DNA of 26,348 nt from Rothia mucilaginosa ATCC 25296 (GCF_000175615.1 NZ_ACVO01000021.1:1-26348); one strand, 5' to 3'. Positions 15,071 to 22,604 are shown, counted from the first letter of the stretch. Made by a program: numbers and translations. Notes: generated from the sequence alone by a model not told the origin.

Positions 15071-16051
15071 ATGAACACGACACCGCCTCCCGCACCCCCG
15101 CAGGTAGCCGCCGGAACCCCCGCTGCTCCTGCGCCTGTTGCAGGTCTTGCCTACCACCGCCTCTCCCACGCCGACCCGAAATCCCGCTGGTTCTCACCCC
15201 TGCTGGAAGGTCTGCTCGGCGTCGCCGTATTTATTGGCCTCAACCTGATCATTTCAGTTGCCCTGGCTGTGGCGATTATGGGTTCGGGACTTTCCCTCCA
15301 GGATGTAGCTACGAACCGCGCCGTCATTATGGAACACCCGGCGCTGTTCGCCCTGACCTTCCTCTCCCTGATTGCCATTGTGCCTTCGCTCTTTTTGGCG
15401 CGCCTGGTCGTGGGCCCGAAGCCCTGGGGTCTGATCCATTCGGTGGCGGGCCGTCTGCGCCGCTCGCTACTGCTTCCGTACCTGGGTTTGAGCTTCGCTG
15501 TCTACGGCATCTACTACGCCGTGATGCTGGCGTTGAGCGGTGAGAGCCTGCCCGAATACCGCTATTTTCAACCTCCACAGGTTGAATTTTGGGTTTATGT
15601 GGCGATGATGCTGCTCCTGGTACCCGTGCAGTGCTACGCCGAAGAGCTCGCCTACCGCGGCTTCATGATGCAGATGCTGGGCCGATGGCTCCGCACCCCC
15701 TGGCTACCGATTGTGCTGCCCGCCGTGCTGTTCATGCTCTCCCACGCCTACGATCCCTGGGGTCAGAGCACGATTCTCGCGATGGGTATTTACGCGGGTT
15801 TCCTCTGCTGGTATACCGGCGGTCTGGAAGCCTCCATCAGCCTGCACGTGGCAAATAACGTGATCCTGATGCTGCTGTCCATGGTGGCTGGTCTGGATCC
15901 GTTCGCCTCCGAGGGCGTGACCCCCGTGGATGCACTGCAGGGTATCGCTCTGGAAGGCGTGTACGTGGTGCTCGCCTGCCTGATCTTCAACGCACGCGCT
16001 CGCCGCGGTGAGGTTTCACGTGAAACACAGCCGCTCAAGGTTGATAAATAG
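15071..16051 (+). CDS. CPBP-family intramembrane metalloprotease
   Basis: A 326-residue membrane protein of the CAAX-protease and bacteriocin-processing family (Abi/CPBP). The three catalytic motifs are visible: EE191-192 with Arg196 (EELAYRGF), His225 (FMLSHAYDPWG) and His259 with Asn263 (HVANN). About eight helices follow a Pro/Ala-rich 25-residue N-terminal tail. Relatives cleave prenylated or membrane peptides or act as bacteriocin immunity factors; the target here is unknown. ATG at 15071 is 13 bp after GGAGG, and TAGGAT (15059-15064) just before it could be the -10 of a leaderless transcript. The 3' end contains a parS-like site that fixes the codons for VSRET. Confidence 0.92.
   Translation: MNTTPPPAPPQVAAGTPAAPAPVAGLAYHRLSHADPKSRWFSPLLEGLLGVAVFIGLNLIISVALAVAIMGSGLSLQDVATNRAVIMEHPALFALTFLSLIAIVPSLFLARLVVGPKPWGLIHSVAGRLRRSLLLPYLGLSFAVYGIYYAVMLALSGESLPEYRYFQPPQVEFWVYVAMMLLLVPVQCYAEELAYRGFMMQMLGRWLRTPWLPIVLPAVLFMLSHAYDPWGQSTILAMGIYAGFLCWYTGGLEASISLHVANNVILMLLSMVAGLDPFASEGVTPVDALQGIALEGVYVVLACLIFNARARRGEVSRETQPLKVDK
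16012..16027. other. parS centromere-like site
   Basis: GGTTTCACGTGAAACA differs at one base from the universal ParB-binding consensus TGTTTCACGTGAAACA. The inner 14 bp (16013-16026) is a perfect palindrome identical to the actinobacterial core. It lies inside the end of the CPBP gene. ParB loads at such sites, which cluster around the replication origin, so the window may lie in the origin-proximal part of the chromosome. Confidence 0.85.
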
Positions 16052-16194
16052 GCTATTTGGCGGGTTGCTCTAGCTCAGCTACCCCAGCCCGCCCGCCCGC
16101 TCCATTCGAGCCTCACCAGGGCTATTGCTCCACGCCGCGTGGATTATCGGCCCCGGTCACCCCGTCAACACCCAAGAAAAGGTAGGGTTAAACC

Positions 16195-17502
16195 ATGACT
16201 GTTGATGCTGTAAAAAATATTGAAGACCTCGCCGCATTCGTGGCGGAGTCGCCGGTCTCTTACCTCGCCGCGCGCACGGTAGCGCGCCGCCTGCAAGCAG
16301 CGGGCTTCACCGAGCTCGTAGAGACCGAAGCATGGGACCCGCAGATCGCAACCGGTCGCCACTTCGTCGTCCGTGACGGCGCGATTATCGCCTGGGCTGG
16401 CGGCGCGAAGGCGCAGAAGGCAAGCGGCTACCGCGTGCTGGGTGCGCACACCGACTCGCCCTCCCTGAAGGTCAAGCCTTCCTCATCCATCACCACGAAG
16501 GGCTGGCACCAGATTGCCGTGGAGAACTACGGTGGTGCACTGCTGAACTCCTTCCTGGACCGCGAGCTGTGCGTGGCGGGCCGCCTCACCGTCCTTGAGG
16601 GCGGCGAGCTGAAGGACCGCCTGGTGCGCACCGGCGCGATTGCGCGCATCCCGCAGCTGGCGCCGCACCTGGATCACAAGCGCAACGAACTGGTGCTGGA
16701 CAAGCAGTTCAACATGTACCCCGTGTGGGGTGTGGATCCGGCGGAGAACGACGTGCTCGGCTATATGGCGAAGCACGTGATTGACGGTGAGCCGGTCGAC
16801 CCGCAGAGCATCGTGGGTTACGACCTGCTGTTCGCTGATTCGCAGCCGCCGCGCCGGTTTGGTGCGGATCAGGAGCTGTTCGCTTCCGGTCGCCTGGATA
16901 ACCTGTCTTCGGTGCACGCGGGTTTGACCGCCCTGGAGCGTTACGTTGCCGATAACGCGGATGAGCACGCTACTGAGACTGTGATGCTTGCGGCGTTCGA
17001 CCATGAGGAGCTTGGTTCGGAGTCGCGTAGTGGTGCGGCTGGCCCGTTCCTGGAGGATATTTTGGTGCGCCTGTCCGCTGCGCGCGGTGAGAGCACGGAG
17101 GAGTACCGCCGTTCGGTGGCGTCGTCGTTCTGCCTGTCGGCTGATGCCGGTCACCTGGTGCACCCAAACTATCAGGGTCACCACGACCCGACCGTTCAGC
17201 CGCTGCCCGGTGGTGGCCCGCTGCTGAAGATTAACGCGAACCAGCGTTATGCGACGGATTCGGTGGGTGCTGGAGTGTTTGCGGCGGCGTGCGCGAAGGC
17301 TGGTGTGCCGTATCAGGAGTTCGTGTCGAATAACAATATGCCGTGTGGTTCGACGATTGGCCCGATTACGGCGACTCGCCTGGGTATGCGCACCGTGGAT
17401 GTGGGTATTGGCCTGCTGTCGATGCATTCGATGCGCGAGATGTGCCATGTGGACGACATGGCGTACATGACGCGCGCGGTGGAAGGGTTCTTCCGCCTCT
17501 AA
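16195..17502 (+). CDS. apeB: M18-family aminopeptidase
   Basis: A 435-residue cytosolic zinc aminopeptidase of family M18 (aspartyl/lysosomal aminopeptidase I type), forming large tetrahedral oligomers in relatives. Co-catalytic metal ligands and neighbours are in order: His85 (GAHTDSPSLK), Asp235 (GRLDNLSS), Glu271/Glu272 (FDHEELGS), Asp317 (LSADAGH) and His411 (LLSMHSMRE). The NMPCGSTIGPITATRLGM block is the M18 signature. Length is typical. ATG at 16195 follows AGGTAGGG. The gene is probably transcribed alone: a 143 bp gap precedes it, containing a weak GGCGGG/CCCGCC hairpin (16059-16093), and a strong terminator follows. Confidence 0.95.
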   Translation: MTVDAVKNIEDLAAFVAESPVSYLAARTVARRLQAAGFTELVETEAWDPQIATGRHFVVRDGAIIAWAGGAKAQKASGYRVLGAHTDSPSLKVKPSSSITTKGWHQIAVENYGGALLNSFLDRELCVAGRLTVLEGGELKDRLVRTGAIARIPQLAPHLDHKRNELVLDKQFNMYPVWGVDPAENDVLGYMAKHVIDGEPVDPQSIVGYDLLFADSQPPRRFGADQELFASGRLDNLSSVHAGLTALERYVADNADEHATETVMLAAFDHEELGSESRSGAAGPFLEDILVRLSAARGESTEEYRRSVASSFCLSADAGHLVHPNYQGHHDPTVQPLPGGGPLLKINANQRYATDSVGAGVFAAACAKAGVPYQEFVSNNNMPCGSTIGPITATRLGMRTVDVGIGLLSMHSMREMCHVDDMAYMTRAVEGFFRL

Positions 17503-17537
17503 ATTGAATCCCGCTGAGGTATGAACAGCTGGGGAGT

Positions 17538-17576
17538 GGGCGCCGGGAACATAAGGTTCCCGGCGCCCTTATTTTT
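17538..17576 (+). terminator. Intrinsic terminator of M18 aminopeptidase
   Basis: A perfect 13 bp stem GGGCGCCGGGAAC (17538-17550), 5 nt loop, GTTCCCGGCGCCC (17556-17568), followed by TTATTTTT. Confidence 0.92.
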
Positions 17577-17587
17577 AAAAATTTTTC

Positions 17588-17599
17588 GGGGGGGGGGGG
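17588..17599. repeat. Homopolymer of 12 G
   Basis: An uninterrupted G12 tract lies just after the aminopeptidase terminator and about 165 bp before the next start codon. Long G-runs slip during replication and are also error-prone in sequencing, so the length may vary. Confidence 0.95.
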
Positions 17600-17628
17600 A
17601 GTGTTTACCTCTTGAATAGGGTTCATGT

Positions 17629-17667
17629 TTGCTGTAAAGTAACCCACAATACGTAATATACGTGTTG
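17629..17667 (+). promoter_or_regulatory. Candidate promoter and imperfect palindrome ahead of small membrane protein
   Basis: TTGCTG (17629-17634) and TAATAT (17654-17659) could form a promoter with a long 19 bp spacer. The -10 is embedded in a near-palindrome, CAATACGTA (17647-17655) / TACGTGTTG (17659-17667), which is mismatched at one pair. A TGATGG-TGCG-CCATCA hairpin (17700-17715) lies in the leader. Confidence 0.4.
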
Positions 17668-17763
17668 CACATTACTTGTTTTTGAGAAGTTTTCACCAAT
17701 GATGGTGCGCCATCAGCTCGTCACCGGCGTAGCGAGCGAACCCCAATATGAAAGGCGGTTCCC

Positions 17764-18111
17764 ATGTTCTTCGATATTTCTCTGATCCCGCTGGCGGTTT
17801 TGATCCTTGTGGGTCAACTGAAAAAAGCACCACCAAGGTTGCTAAACAACCCTAGCTATCAAAAGGAGAGGGAGCAGGTGCTAAAGCACCGGCGCATCCT
17901 GGATACGCTCGGCGTGGGTTTTGCTCTTGCCCTGATGATTATTCAGTGGGGTAACCCCGCGTTATCGCTTGCCTTTCAGGCGTTCGTTATTTGGTTGATT
18001 CCCAGCCAGCTGTATGATCTCTGGCAGAAGTTCAATGTGCCGCGTGGGGTACTCTTCGCGTGTGCTATCGCGCTGATTGTTATTGAGTTTGGGTTGGCGC
18101 TCCTGCCCTAA
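17764..18111 (+). CDS. Small hydrophobic membrane protein, unknown function
   Basis: A 115-residue protein with three or four predicted membrane helices: about 4-18, 50-64, 66-80 and 95-114. They are joined by a basic loop (KKAPPRLLNNPSYQKEREQVLKHRR) that probably faces the cytoplasm. No catalytic or binding motif is recognised. ATG at 17764 follows GAAAGGCGG at good spacing. It stands alone between the G12 tract with its promoter-like elements and a strong terminator. The coding strand and ribosome site make it a credible real gene despite the lack of a family. Confidence 0.8.
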   Translation: MFFDISLIPLAVLILVGQLKKAPPRLLNNPSYQKEREQVLKHRRILDTLGVGFALALMIIQWGNPALSLAFQAFVIWLIPSQLYDLWQKFNVPRGVLFACAIALIVIEFGLALLP

Positions 18112-18126
18112 CCTGCACCCTATAAC

Positions 18127-18165
18127 AGTTGTGGCGGTGACCGAACAACGGTCACCGCCACAACT
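18127..18165. terminator. Terminator, copy 1 of an identical pair
   Basis: A perfect 17 bp stem AGTTGTGGCGGTGACCG / CGGTCACCGCCACAACT with loop AACAA. The plus-strand T-rich tail (ATTTTATTTTT) orients it to the small membrane-protein gene, but it also lies after the convergent lipoprotein gene. The 42 bp from 18124 to 18165 recur exactly at 20860-20901 in the same orientation. Confidence 0.95.
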
Positions 18166-18210
18166 ATTTTATTTTTAAGGTGAGACAGACTCAGATTAGA
18201 CGGGGTTCGA

Positions 18211-18957
18211 TTAGACAGGGTTGTCGGGGCTGGGCAGGGTTACCACCTCAGACCAGCGAGTATCTTTAGCGGCCGCACGGTTCGCGTCGCTCTTCTGCTT
18301 CACATCGGCTGGCGCCTGCTGCGCCCACAACTCAAAAGCAACAATGTAGTTCTCGGGGTAGTTTGCCGCGAGCAGCTCCTGGCGGGTCGGGAAGTACTCC
18401 TTACCCTCTCGAATATCGACGTAGTTGCTTGCCTTGTAGGGGTCTACGCTCTGGATGTCAGCGCGCGGGCCGGAGGCTACCTTTCCGCTTGCCACGTTAT
18501 TGTCATCGATAGCGCGTACCCATGCCGCGGCGTAGGTGTGATCGGCCTTGTTCTTCTCGTACAGTGCCAGGCACTCGGCTCCTGCTGATTCAGCTTCGGC
18601 GCGGGTGGGGAAGTTCGCCTGGTTGCGCACAACATGCCGCGCGGAGACGTAGGAGGGCAGTGAAGTGCCACGGTCGGCGCTGATGGCTTCCTGCTGCTTG
18701 AGGGTTTCAGCTTTCGCGGCTTCGTCAGGTTCAAGGCAGGGGGTGGAGGTCTTCTTCGCCGCGGAAGAGGAAGCGGACCCGGTGGCGCTTGAAGCTGACG
18801 GGGAGGAAGTCACGGTTGTGTTCGAGGGTGCGGGAGTATTTGATGCAGTGCTGGTGGAGCTACCGCAGGAGGCAAGAAGTAGGGGAAGAATCGCCAGCGC
18901 GGCACTGCGTCGTAGACCGATGGAACGGAACGAAAGAAAAACAGGGGTGTGGGTCAT
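18211..18957 (-). CDS. Lipoprotein A, paralogue of lipoprotein B
   Basis: A 248-residue lipoprotein. The signal peptide ends in the lipobox LLAS-Cys31, followed by a Ser/Thr/Ala-rich spacer to about residue 72 and a small folded domain. Cys74 and Cys129 are spaced like Cys61 and Cys111 of lipoprotein B (20167-20832) and may form a disulphide. The shared C-terminal block runs DPYKASNYVDIREGKEY...YPENYIVAFELWAQQAPADVKQKSDANRA. Function unknown; it should sit on the outer face of the membrane. ATG at 18957 has GAGGTGG upstream. Its promoter (19000-19056) is homologous to that of lipoprotein B. Confidence 0.9.
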   Translation of the reverse strand: MTHTPVFLSFRSIGLRRSAALAILPLLLASCGSSTSTASNTPAPSNTTVTSSPSASSATGSASSSAAKKTSTPCLEPDEAAKAETLKQQEAISADRGTSLPSYVSARHVVRNQANFPTRAEAESAGAECLALYEKNKADHTYAAAWVRAIDDNNVASGKVASGPRADIQSVDPYKASNYVDIREGKEYFPTRQELLAANYPENYIVAFELWAQQAPADVKQKSDANRAAAKDTRWSEVVTLPSPDNPV

Positions 18958-18999
18958 GAGACCACCTCACAAGAGGGATGGAACGATATATTGCGTCTA

Positions 19000-19056
19000 A
19001 ACATACCCAAATATTTGATATGTGGTCAATGGAAAATACCATCTTATTTTTAAAAC
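19000..19056 (-). promoter_or_regulatory. Promoter of lipoprotein A, homologous to that of lipoprotein B
   Basis: On the minus strand: an AT-rich upstream element (TTTTAAAAATAAG...), -35 TTGACC (19024-19029), an 18 bp spacer, and -10 TATGTT (19000-19005). The -35 and following bases read TTGACCACATATCAAA, against TTGACCATGTATCAAA in the lipoprotein B promoter. The distance from -10 to ATG is also alike (42 against 43 nt). Confidence 0.8.
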
Positions 19057-19269
19057 CCACACTCTAGACACAAGGTGCGCTACCCAGTAGTCTTAAGGTT
19101 CTGACCTGCTTAAATATGTGGTAGATGGGGTAAGAGTGCGGAGGCTTTGCGGGTCGCCTACCTATCCCAGTATTGGCTTTGAGGCTTAATGGATACGAAA
19201 AACAACATTGAGGCTATGCGTTCGGTGTTCCGCTACTAGCTTTTTATGCTACTGAAAGGAAATGGCATC
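19057..19269. other. Intergenic stretch ahead of the AT-rich gene
   Basis: With the lipoprotein A promoter this makes a gap of over 300 bp. A 16-codon frame (MDTKNNIEAMRSVFRY) runs from ATG 19189 to the stop at 19237-19239, with GAGG upstream; it could be a leader peptide or a gene remnant, with no support beyond the frame. No clear promoter for the gene at 19270 was found. Confidence 0.4.
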
Positions 19270-19839
19270 ATGAATTCTACTTATAAGATGTTCGCCGTAA
19301 ATGAGAAAATAATTTTGTATATCTTATTTCTCATTGTATTGCAATTTTTCTATATTTTCCCAACTGCCCTGTATGCAGATTTCTATAGATTTGTATCGCC
19401 ATGTGATAGGTGGCAAAGTGCATATTTCGACTATATACCCTTCTTTGTGGTGGGAGTTGTATCAGCTAGCTTATGGCAGACTTTTAGTATGTGGCTGGGT
19501 GTAAAGCTTCGTATAGGAATTTTTTGGATCGCATCGCTATATTTAGTTTTTAAAATGTATGGGACTTATGAAATTTTAAAAGGCAATATCTTAAGTTCAT
19601 GTAAAGTCCCTACAGAATATATGCATGGAATATTGTGGCCATATGATTTACAGGCATTCATTCTCTGGGGTCCCGATATTATCTCATGCGTTATTTTTAT
19701 AGCAGTTTTTATTGCATGTTCTAAGCGTAGCTACTGGGTGCCAACCCTCGCAGCTATAGCCGCATTTGTTGTGCAGTGCGTCATCTTGGTACTGCTCTGG
19801 GAATACGTTAGGGGACTTATCTATTTCCTCCTGCAGTAG
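19270..19839 (+). CDS. AT-rich orphan membrane protein
   Basis: A 189-residue protein with about five hydrophobic helices (about 13-35, 52-75, 82-100, 128-150, 158-185), rich in Phe, Tyr and Trp, and carrying several Cys residues. No family recognised. I use the ATG at 19270, nine bases after AAAGGA (19255-19260); an in-frame ATG at 19246 has no ribosome site. The gene uses AT-ending codons (ATA, TTA, AAA, AGA) and is far below the GC content of its neighbours, which indicates recent acquisition. It is enclosed by two outward-facing lipoprotein paralogues. It could be an immunity or transport protein, but nothing in the sequence shows that. Confidence 0.75.
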   Translation: MNSTYKMFAVNEKIILYILFLIVLQFFYIFPTALYADFYRFVSPCDRWQSAYFDYIPFFVVGVVSASLWQTFSMWLGVKLRIGIFWIASLYLVFKMYGTYEILKGNILSSCKVPTEYMHGILWPYDLQAFILWGPDIISCVIFIAVFIACSKRSYWVPTLAAIAAFVVQCVILVLLWEYVRGLIYFLLQ

Positions 19840-20066
19840 CGTTGGGCTGTTGAGGTTGCAGGCTTTGATGGAGCTGAAGGTTGTGCCATGGGCGCCCTGA
19901 CCGTGACCCTCCGGGCATGTTGGTTTCTGTTGATTATCGAGTAAATAGCAATATCTGACGCTGGTGTTTCGGTGCCATGGTTGCCTCAAGAGCCCGGTGG
20001 CTTCCGTGTTTACGCAAGTCAAGGCGCTGAACAAACTTGTTTATCGATTTTCCTCCGAGGTGTTGG
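19840..20066. other. Intergenic stretch, no gene seen
   Basis: Mixed-composition DNA between the AT-rich gene and the lipoprotein B promoter, together over 300 bp without a gene. No convincing frame, hairpin with T-tract or repeat was found. Confidence 0.5.
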
Positions 20067-20123
20067 CTTTTAAAAAATAAACATATTTTTCTCTTGACCA
20101 TGTATCAAAACTGCCCGTATAGT
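20067..20123 (+). promoter_or_regulatory. Promoter of lipoprotein B
   Basis: An AT-rich upstream element (CTTTTAAAAAATAAAC...), -35 TTGACC (20094-20099), 18 bp spacer, -10 TATAGT (20118-20123). It aligns along its whole length with the inverted copy at 19000-19056. It is a good vegetative sigma factor promoter. Confidence 0.85.
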
Positions 20124-20166
20124 GAGGGTCAATTCGGTATGTTCCAGCCCACAATGAGGTGACATT

Positions 20167-20832
20167 ATGGCCCTGAATTCTAGGACCCCCAACCACCGTT
20201 ATAACGCACTGCGATACGGCGCCGCTCTCTTAACCCTGCCCCTGTTCCTTGCCGCCTGCGGCGGTGCGAACACCGCGGCAAGCAGCGCCTCCTCACCCTC
20301 CACGGCGAGCGCCTCAGCAACGGCAAGCACCACGCCGCCCGTCAGCTGCTCCTCATACTCTGCCGAAGATCTCGCATCAGCAGAAGCCGCCAAGCCCGTC
20401 CCGCGCACCGATGAACAATACCCCGCGTACATCCAGTACCGGCACATCCTCGCAGACGGCGCCCACATTATTGAGCCCAGCGAAATCGACAGCAAGTGCC
20501 ACGCCGCACTCAAAGCAGGGCGCAGCACCCTCCCCGAATACGTTCAAAACATCGATACCTACAACGCTCAGCCCAGCGTCGGAGTCACCGACCCCTTCGC
20601 CGGTAGCGAGTATCGAGACATCAAGAACCGCAACGAATTCATCCCCCACCGCGCAGACCTGGAAGAAGCCGCCTACCCCGAGATGATTATTCGTCTCTAC
20701 GAAAAGTGGTACGAGGCAGCCCCCGCAGACATCAAGACGCTCAGCGACGCGAACCGTGCACGATTCCTCGCCACAAGCACCTACCAGCAGTGGAAGGCTC
20801 AGCCCCAAACCCCCAGCAGCGCCCGCCCATAA
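20167..20832 (+). CDS. Lipoprotein B, paralogue of lipoprotein A
   Basis: A 221-residue lipoprotein with lipobox FLAA-Cys31, at the same position as in lipoprotein A. A Ser/Ala/Thr spacer reaches about residue 58, then comes a domain with Cys61 and Cys111. Its block DPFAGSEYRDIKNRNEF...YPEMIIRLYEKWYEAAPADIKTLSDANRA aligns directly with lipoprotein A. ATG at 20167 follows GAGGTG. The same 42 bp terminator sequence that follows lipoprotein A begins 30 bp past its stop. Function unknown; both presumably face the cell wall and may bind a shared partner. Confidence 0.9.
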   Translation: MALNSRTPNHRYNALRYGAALLTLPLFLAACGGANTAASSASSPSTASASATASTTPPVSCSSYSAEDLASAEAAKPVPRTDEQYPAYIQYRHILADGAHIIEPSEIDSKCHAALKAGRSTLPEYVQNIDTYNAQPSVGVTDPFAGSEYRDIKNRNEFIPHRADLEEAAYPEMIIRLYEKWYEAAPADIKTLSDANRARFLATSTYQQWKAQPQTPSSARP

Positions 20833-20862
20833 ACCCACTCACGCATAAGCCCACGCAAAAAC

Positions 20863-20901
20863 AGTTGTGGCGGTGACCGAACAACGGTCACCGCCACAAC
20901 T
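20863..20901. terminator. Terminator, copy 2 of an identical pair
   Basis: Same 17 bp stem and AACAA loop as 18127-18165. Here the T-tract is on the minus strand (AAAAA at 20857-20861 on the plus), so it chiefly ends pdxT while also lying after lipoprotein B. The loop sequence shows the two copies are in direct orientation. Confidence 0.93.
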
Positions 20902-20944
20902 CCTTAAATGCTCATTACCGGGCTTATTTTTTTGGGGGGAGGGG

Positions 20945-21583
20945 CTACTTGCCCTTCACCTCGCGTGCCAGAGCCAGCAGCTCCTCATGCACGGTCGTAT
21001 CGCCCGTAACCTCCGGGTGGAAAGAAATACCAATCAGGTTGCCCGAACGCACACCCACAGTCTTCCCCTCATGACGAGCCGTCACCTGCACACCCTCACC
21101 AGTGCCAGTCACAATCGGCGCACGAATAAACGCCGTATCAATAACCACCTCATCACCGGCAGGGGTCAGCCACGGCAGGCGCACCTCCGCAGAATCAACC
21201 TGCGAACCAAAAGCGTTACGACCCACCGAAACATCCAAAACACCCAGCGACTGCTGACCCGGCGCCGGATCATCAATACGCTTCGACAACATAATCAGGC
21301 CAGCACACGTACCCAGAGTCGGCAGGCCCGAAGAAATCGCCTCAATCAGCGGCTCACGCACACCAAAAATGCGAGTCAAACGGTCAATCGTCGACGACTC
21401 ACCACCCGGCAAAACCAGCGCATCCAGGCCCTCAAGCTGCTCACCGGTACGCACCCAACGCACCTGAGCGCCCAGAGACTCCAGCATCTCCGCATGCTCA
21501 CTCACGCCGCCCTGCAACGCCAAAACACCAACCGTCAAACCCTCACCCGGCAAAACACCGGTAGGCTGAACCTTCTCAACCAT
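20945..21583 (-). CDS. pdxT: Pyridoxal 5'-phosphate synthase glutaminase subunit
   Basis: The 212-residue class I glutaminase PdxT releases ammonia from glutamine and channels it to PdxS for de novo PLP synthesis in the cytosol. The triad is Cys93 (GTCAGL), His189 and Glu191 (SFHPEVTGD), with the GGESST loop at 60-65. The N-terminus (VGVLALQGGVSEH) is typical. I place the start at ATG 21583, after AAGGGAG; a GTG at 21598 would add five residues but overlaps that site. It lies 115 bp downstream of pdxS on the same strand, with hairpins between. Confidence 0.96.
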   Translation of the reverse strand: MVEKVQPTGVLPGEGLTVGVLALQGGVSEHAEMLESLGAQVRWVRTGEQLEGLDALVLPGGESSTIDRLTRIFGVREPLIEAISSGLPTLGTCAGLIMLSKRIDDPAPGQQSLGVLDVSVGRNAFGSQVDSAEVRLPWLTPAGDEVVIDTAFIRAPIVTGTGEGVQVTARHEGKTVGVRSGNLIGISFHPEVTGDTTVHEELLALAREVKGK

Positions 21584-21626
21584 CACCGCTCCCTTCACAA
21601 AACAACAAACACAACAAACACAAGGA

Positions 21627-21688
21627 GGGTGGGACCCGCCTCAGCGAACCCCACCCCCTCATCAAACACTCACCCCGAATGCGGGGTG
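21627..21688 (-). promoter_or_regulatory. Hairpins in the pdxS-pdxT spacer
   Basis: On the minus strand, CACCCCG-CATT-CGGGGTG (21671-21688) is followed by a second stem GGGTGGG/CCCACCC (arms 21627-21633 and 21650-21656), and then by a T-rich stretch (TTGTGTTTGTTGTGTTTG). This could cause partial termination or processing between the two genes. Confidence 0.5.
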
Positions 21689-21698
21689 CGCGCACGAA

Positions 21699-22604
21699 TT
21701 ACCAGCCGCGCTCCGCCAGGCGGTGCGGTGCCGGAATGTCAGCAACGTTAATGCCGACCATAGCCTCACCCAGGCCGCGAGAAGCCTCAGCAACCTTCTC
21801 CGGGTCATTGTAGAAAGCAGTAGCCTTCACAATAGCCTTCGCACGAGCAACCGGGTCGCCCGACTTGAAAATACCGGAACCAACGAACACGCCGTCAGCA
21901 CCGAGCTGCATCATCATCGCAGCGTCAGCGGGGGTAGCCACACCACCAGCGGTGAACATCACCACGGGCAGCTTACCGGTCTGAGCAACCTCACGAACCA
22001 GCTCGTACGGTGCAGCCAGTTCCTTAGCCTTCACGTACAGCTCGTCGGGCATGGTGTTGTACAGGCCCTGCAGCTCAGCAATCTGACGCTTAATGGTGCG
22101 GATGTGCTTGGTCGCCTCAGAGACGTCACCGGTGCCAGCCTCGCCCTTCGAACGGATCATAGCGGCACCCTCGGTGATACGGCGCAGAGCCTCACCCAGG
22201 TTGGTAGCACCACACACGAAAGGCACCTTGAACTGGTGCTTATCAATGTGGTTCACGTAGTCAGCGGGGGAAAGAACCTCAGACTCGTCAATGTAGTCGA
22301 CCTTCAGGGTCTCCAGAATCTGAGCCTCAACGAAGTGGCCGATGCGTGCCTTCGCCATGACCGGGATCGAAACAGCATCAATGATGCCCTCAATCATGTC
22401 CGGGTCAGACATACGAGCCACGCCGCCCTGCGCACGAATATCCGCGGGAACGCGCTCGAGAGCCATGACGGCAACAGCGCCAGCATCTTCAGCGATCTTA
22501 GCCTGTTCGGGGGTGACGACGTCCATGATGACGCCGCCCTTGAGCATGTCGGCCAGGCCGCGCTTAACAAGCGGGCTGCCGGTTACGGTGTTGTTATCAG
22601 TCAT
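21699..22604 (-). CDS. pdxS: Pyridoxal 5'-phosphate synthase lyase subunit
   Basis: The 301-residue TIM-barrel PdxS makes PLP from ribose 5-phosphate, glyceraldehyde 3-phosphate and ammonia. It forms a dodecamer decorated by PdxT. The substrate-binding Lys85 ([10 protein letters not shown]), Asp28 (VIMDVV) and Lys152 (RSKGEAGTG) are all present, and the sequence is highly conserved and full length. ATG at 22604 follows GATAAGG. It is divergent from the antiporter gene, with 225 bp between. No PdxR-type regulator is adjacent. Confidence 0.98.
   Translation of the reverse strand: MTDNNTVTGSPLVKRGLADMLKGGVIMDVVTPEQAKIAEDAGAVAVMALERVPADIRAQGGVARMSDPDMIEGIIDAVSIPVMAKARIGHFVEAQILETLKVDYIDESEVLSPADYVNHIDKHQFKVPFVCGATNLGEALRRITEGAAMIRSKGEAGTGDVSEATKHIRTIKRQIAELQGLYNTMPDELYVKAKELAAPYELVREVAQTGKLPVVMFTAGGVATPADAAMMMQLGADGVFVGSGIFKSGDPVARAKAIVKATAFYNDPEKVAEASRGLGEAMVGINVADIPAPHRLAERGW

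Noticed and set aside
12987..15074. 695-codon open frame on the plus strand opposite the envelope protein
   Set aside because: It is the shadow of GC-rich repeats on the other strand: Leu/Gly/Ser-only composition, no ribosome site, and it runs through the neighbour's leader.
16052..16194. tRNA-like text (TCTAGCTCAGCT) after the CPBP gene
   Set aside because: No acceptor stem, anticodon arm or T-loop can be folded around it.
21601..21624. ACAACAAAC tandem units as a CRISPR-like or satellite repeat
   Set aside because: Only two short units with no spacers; simple-sequence DNA in the pdxS-pdxT gap.
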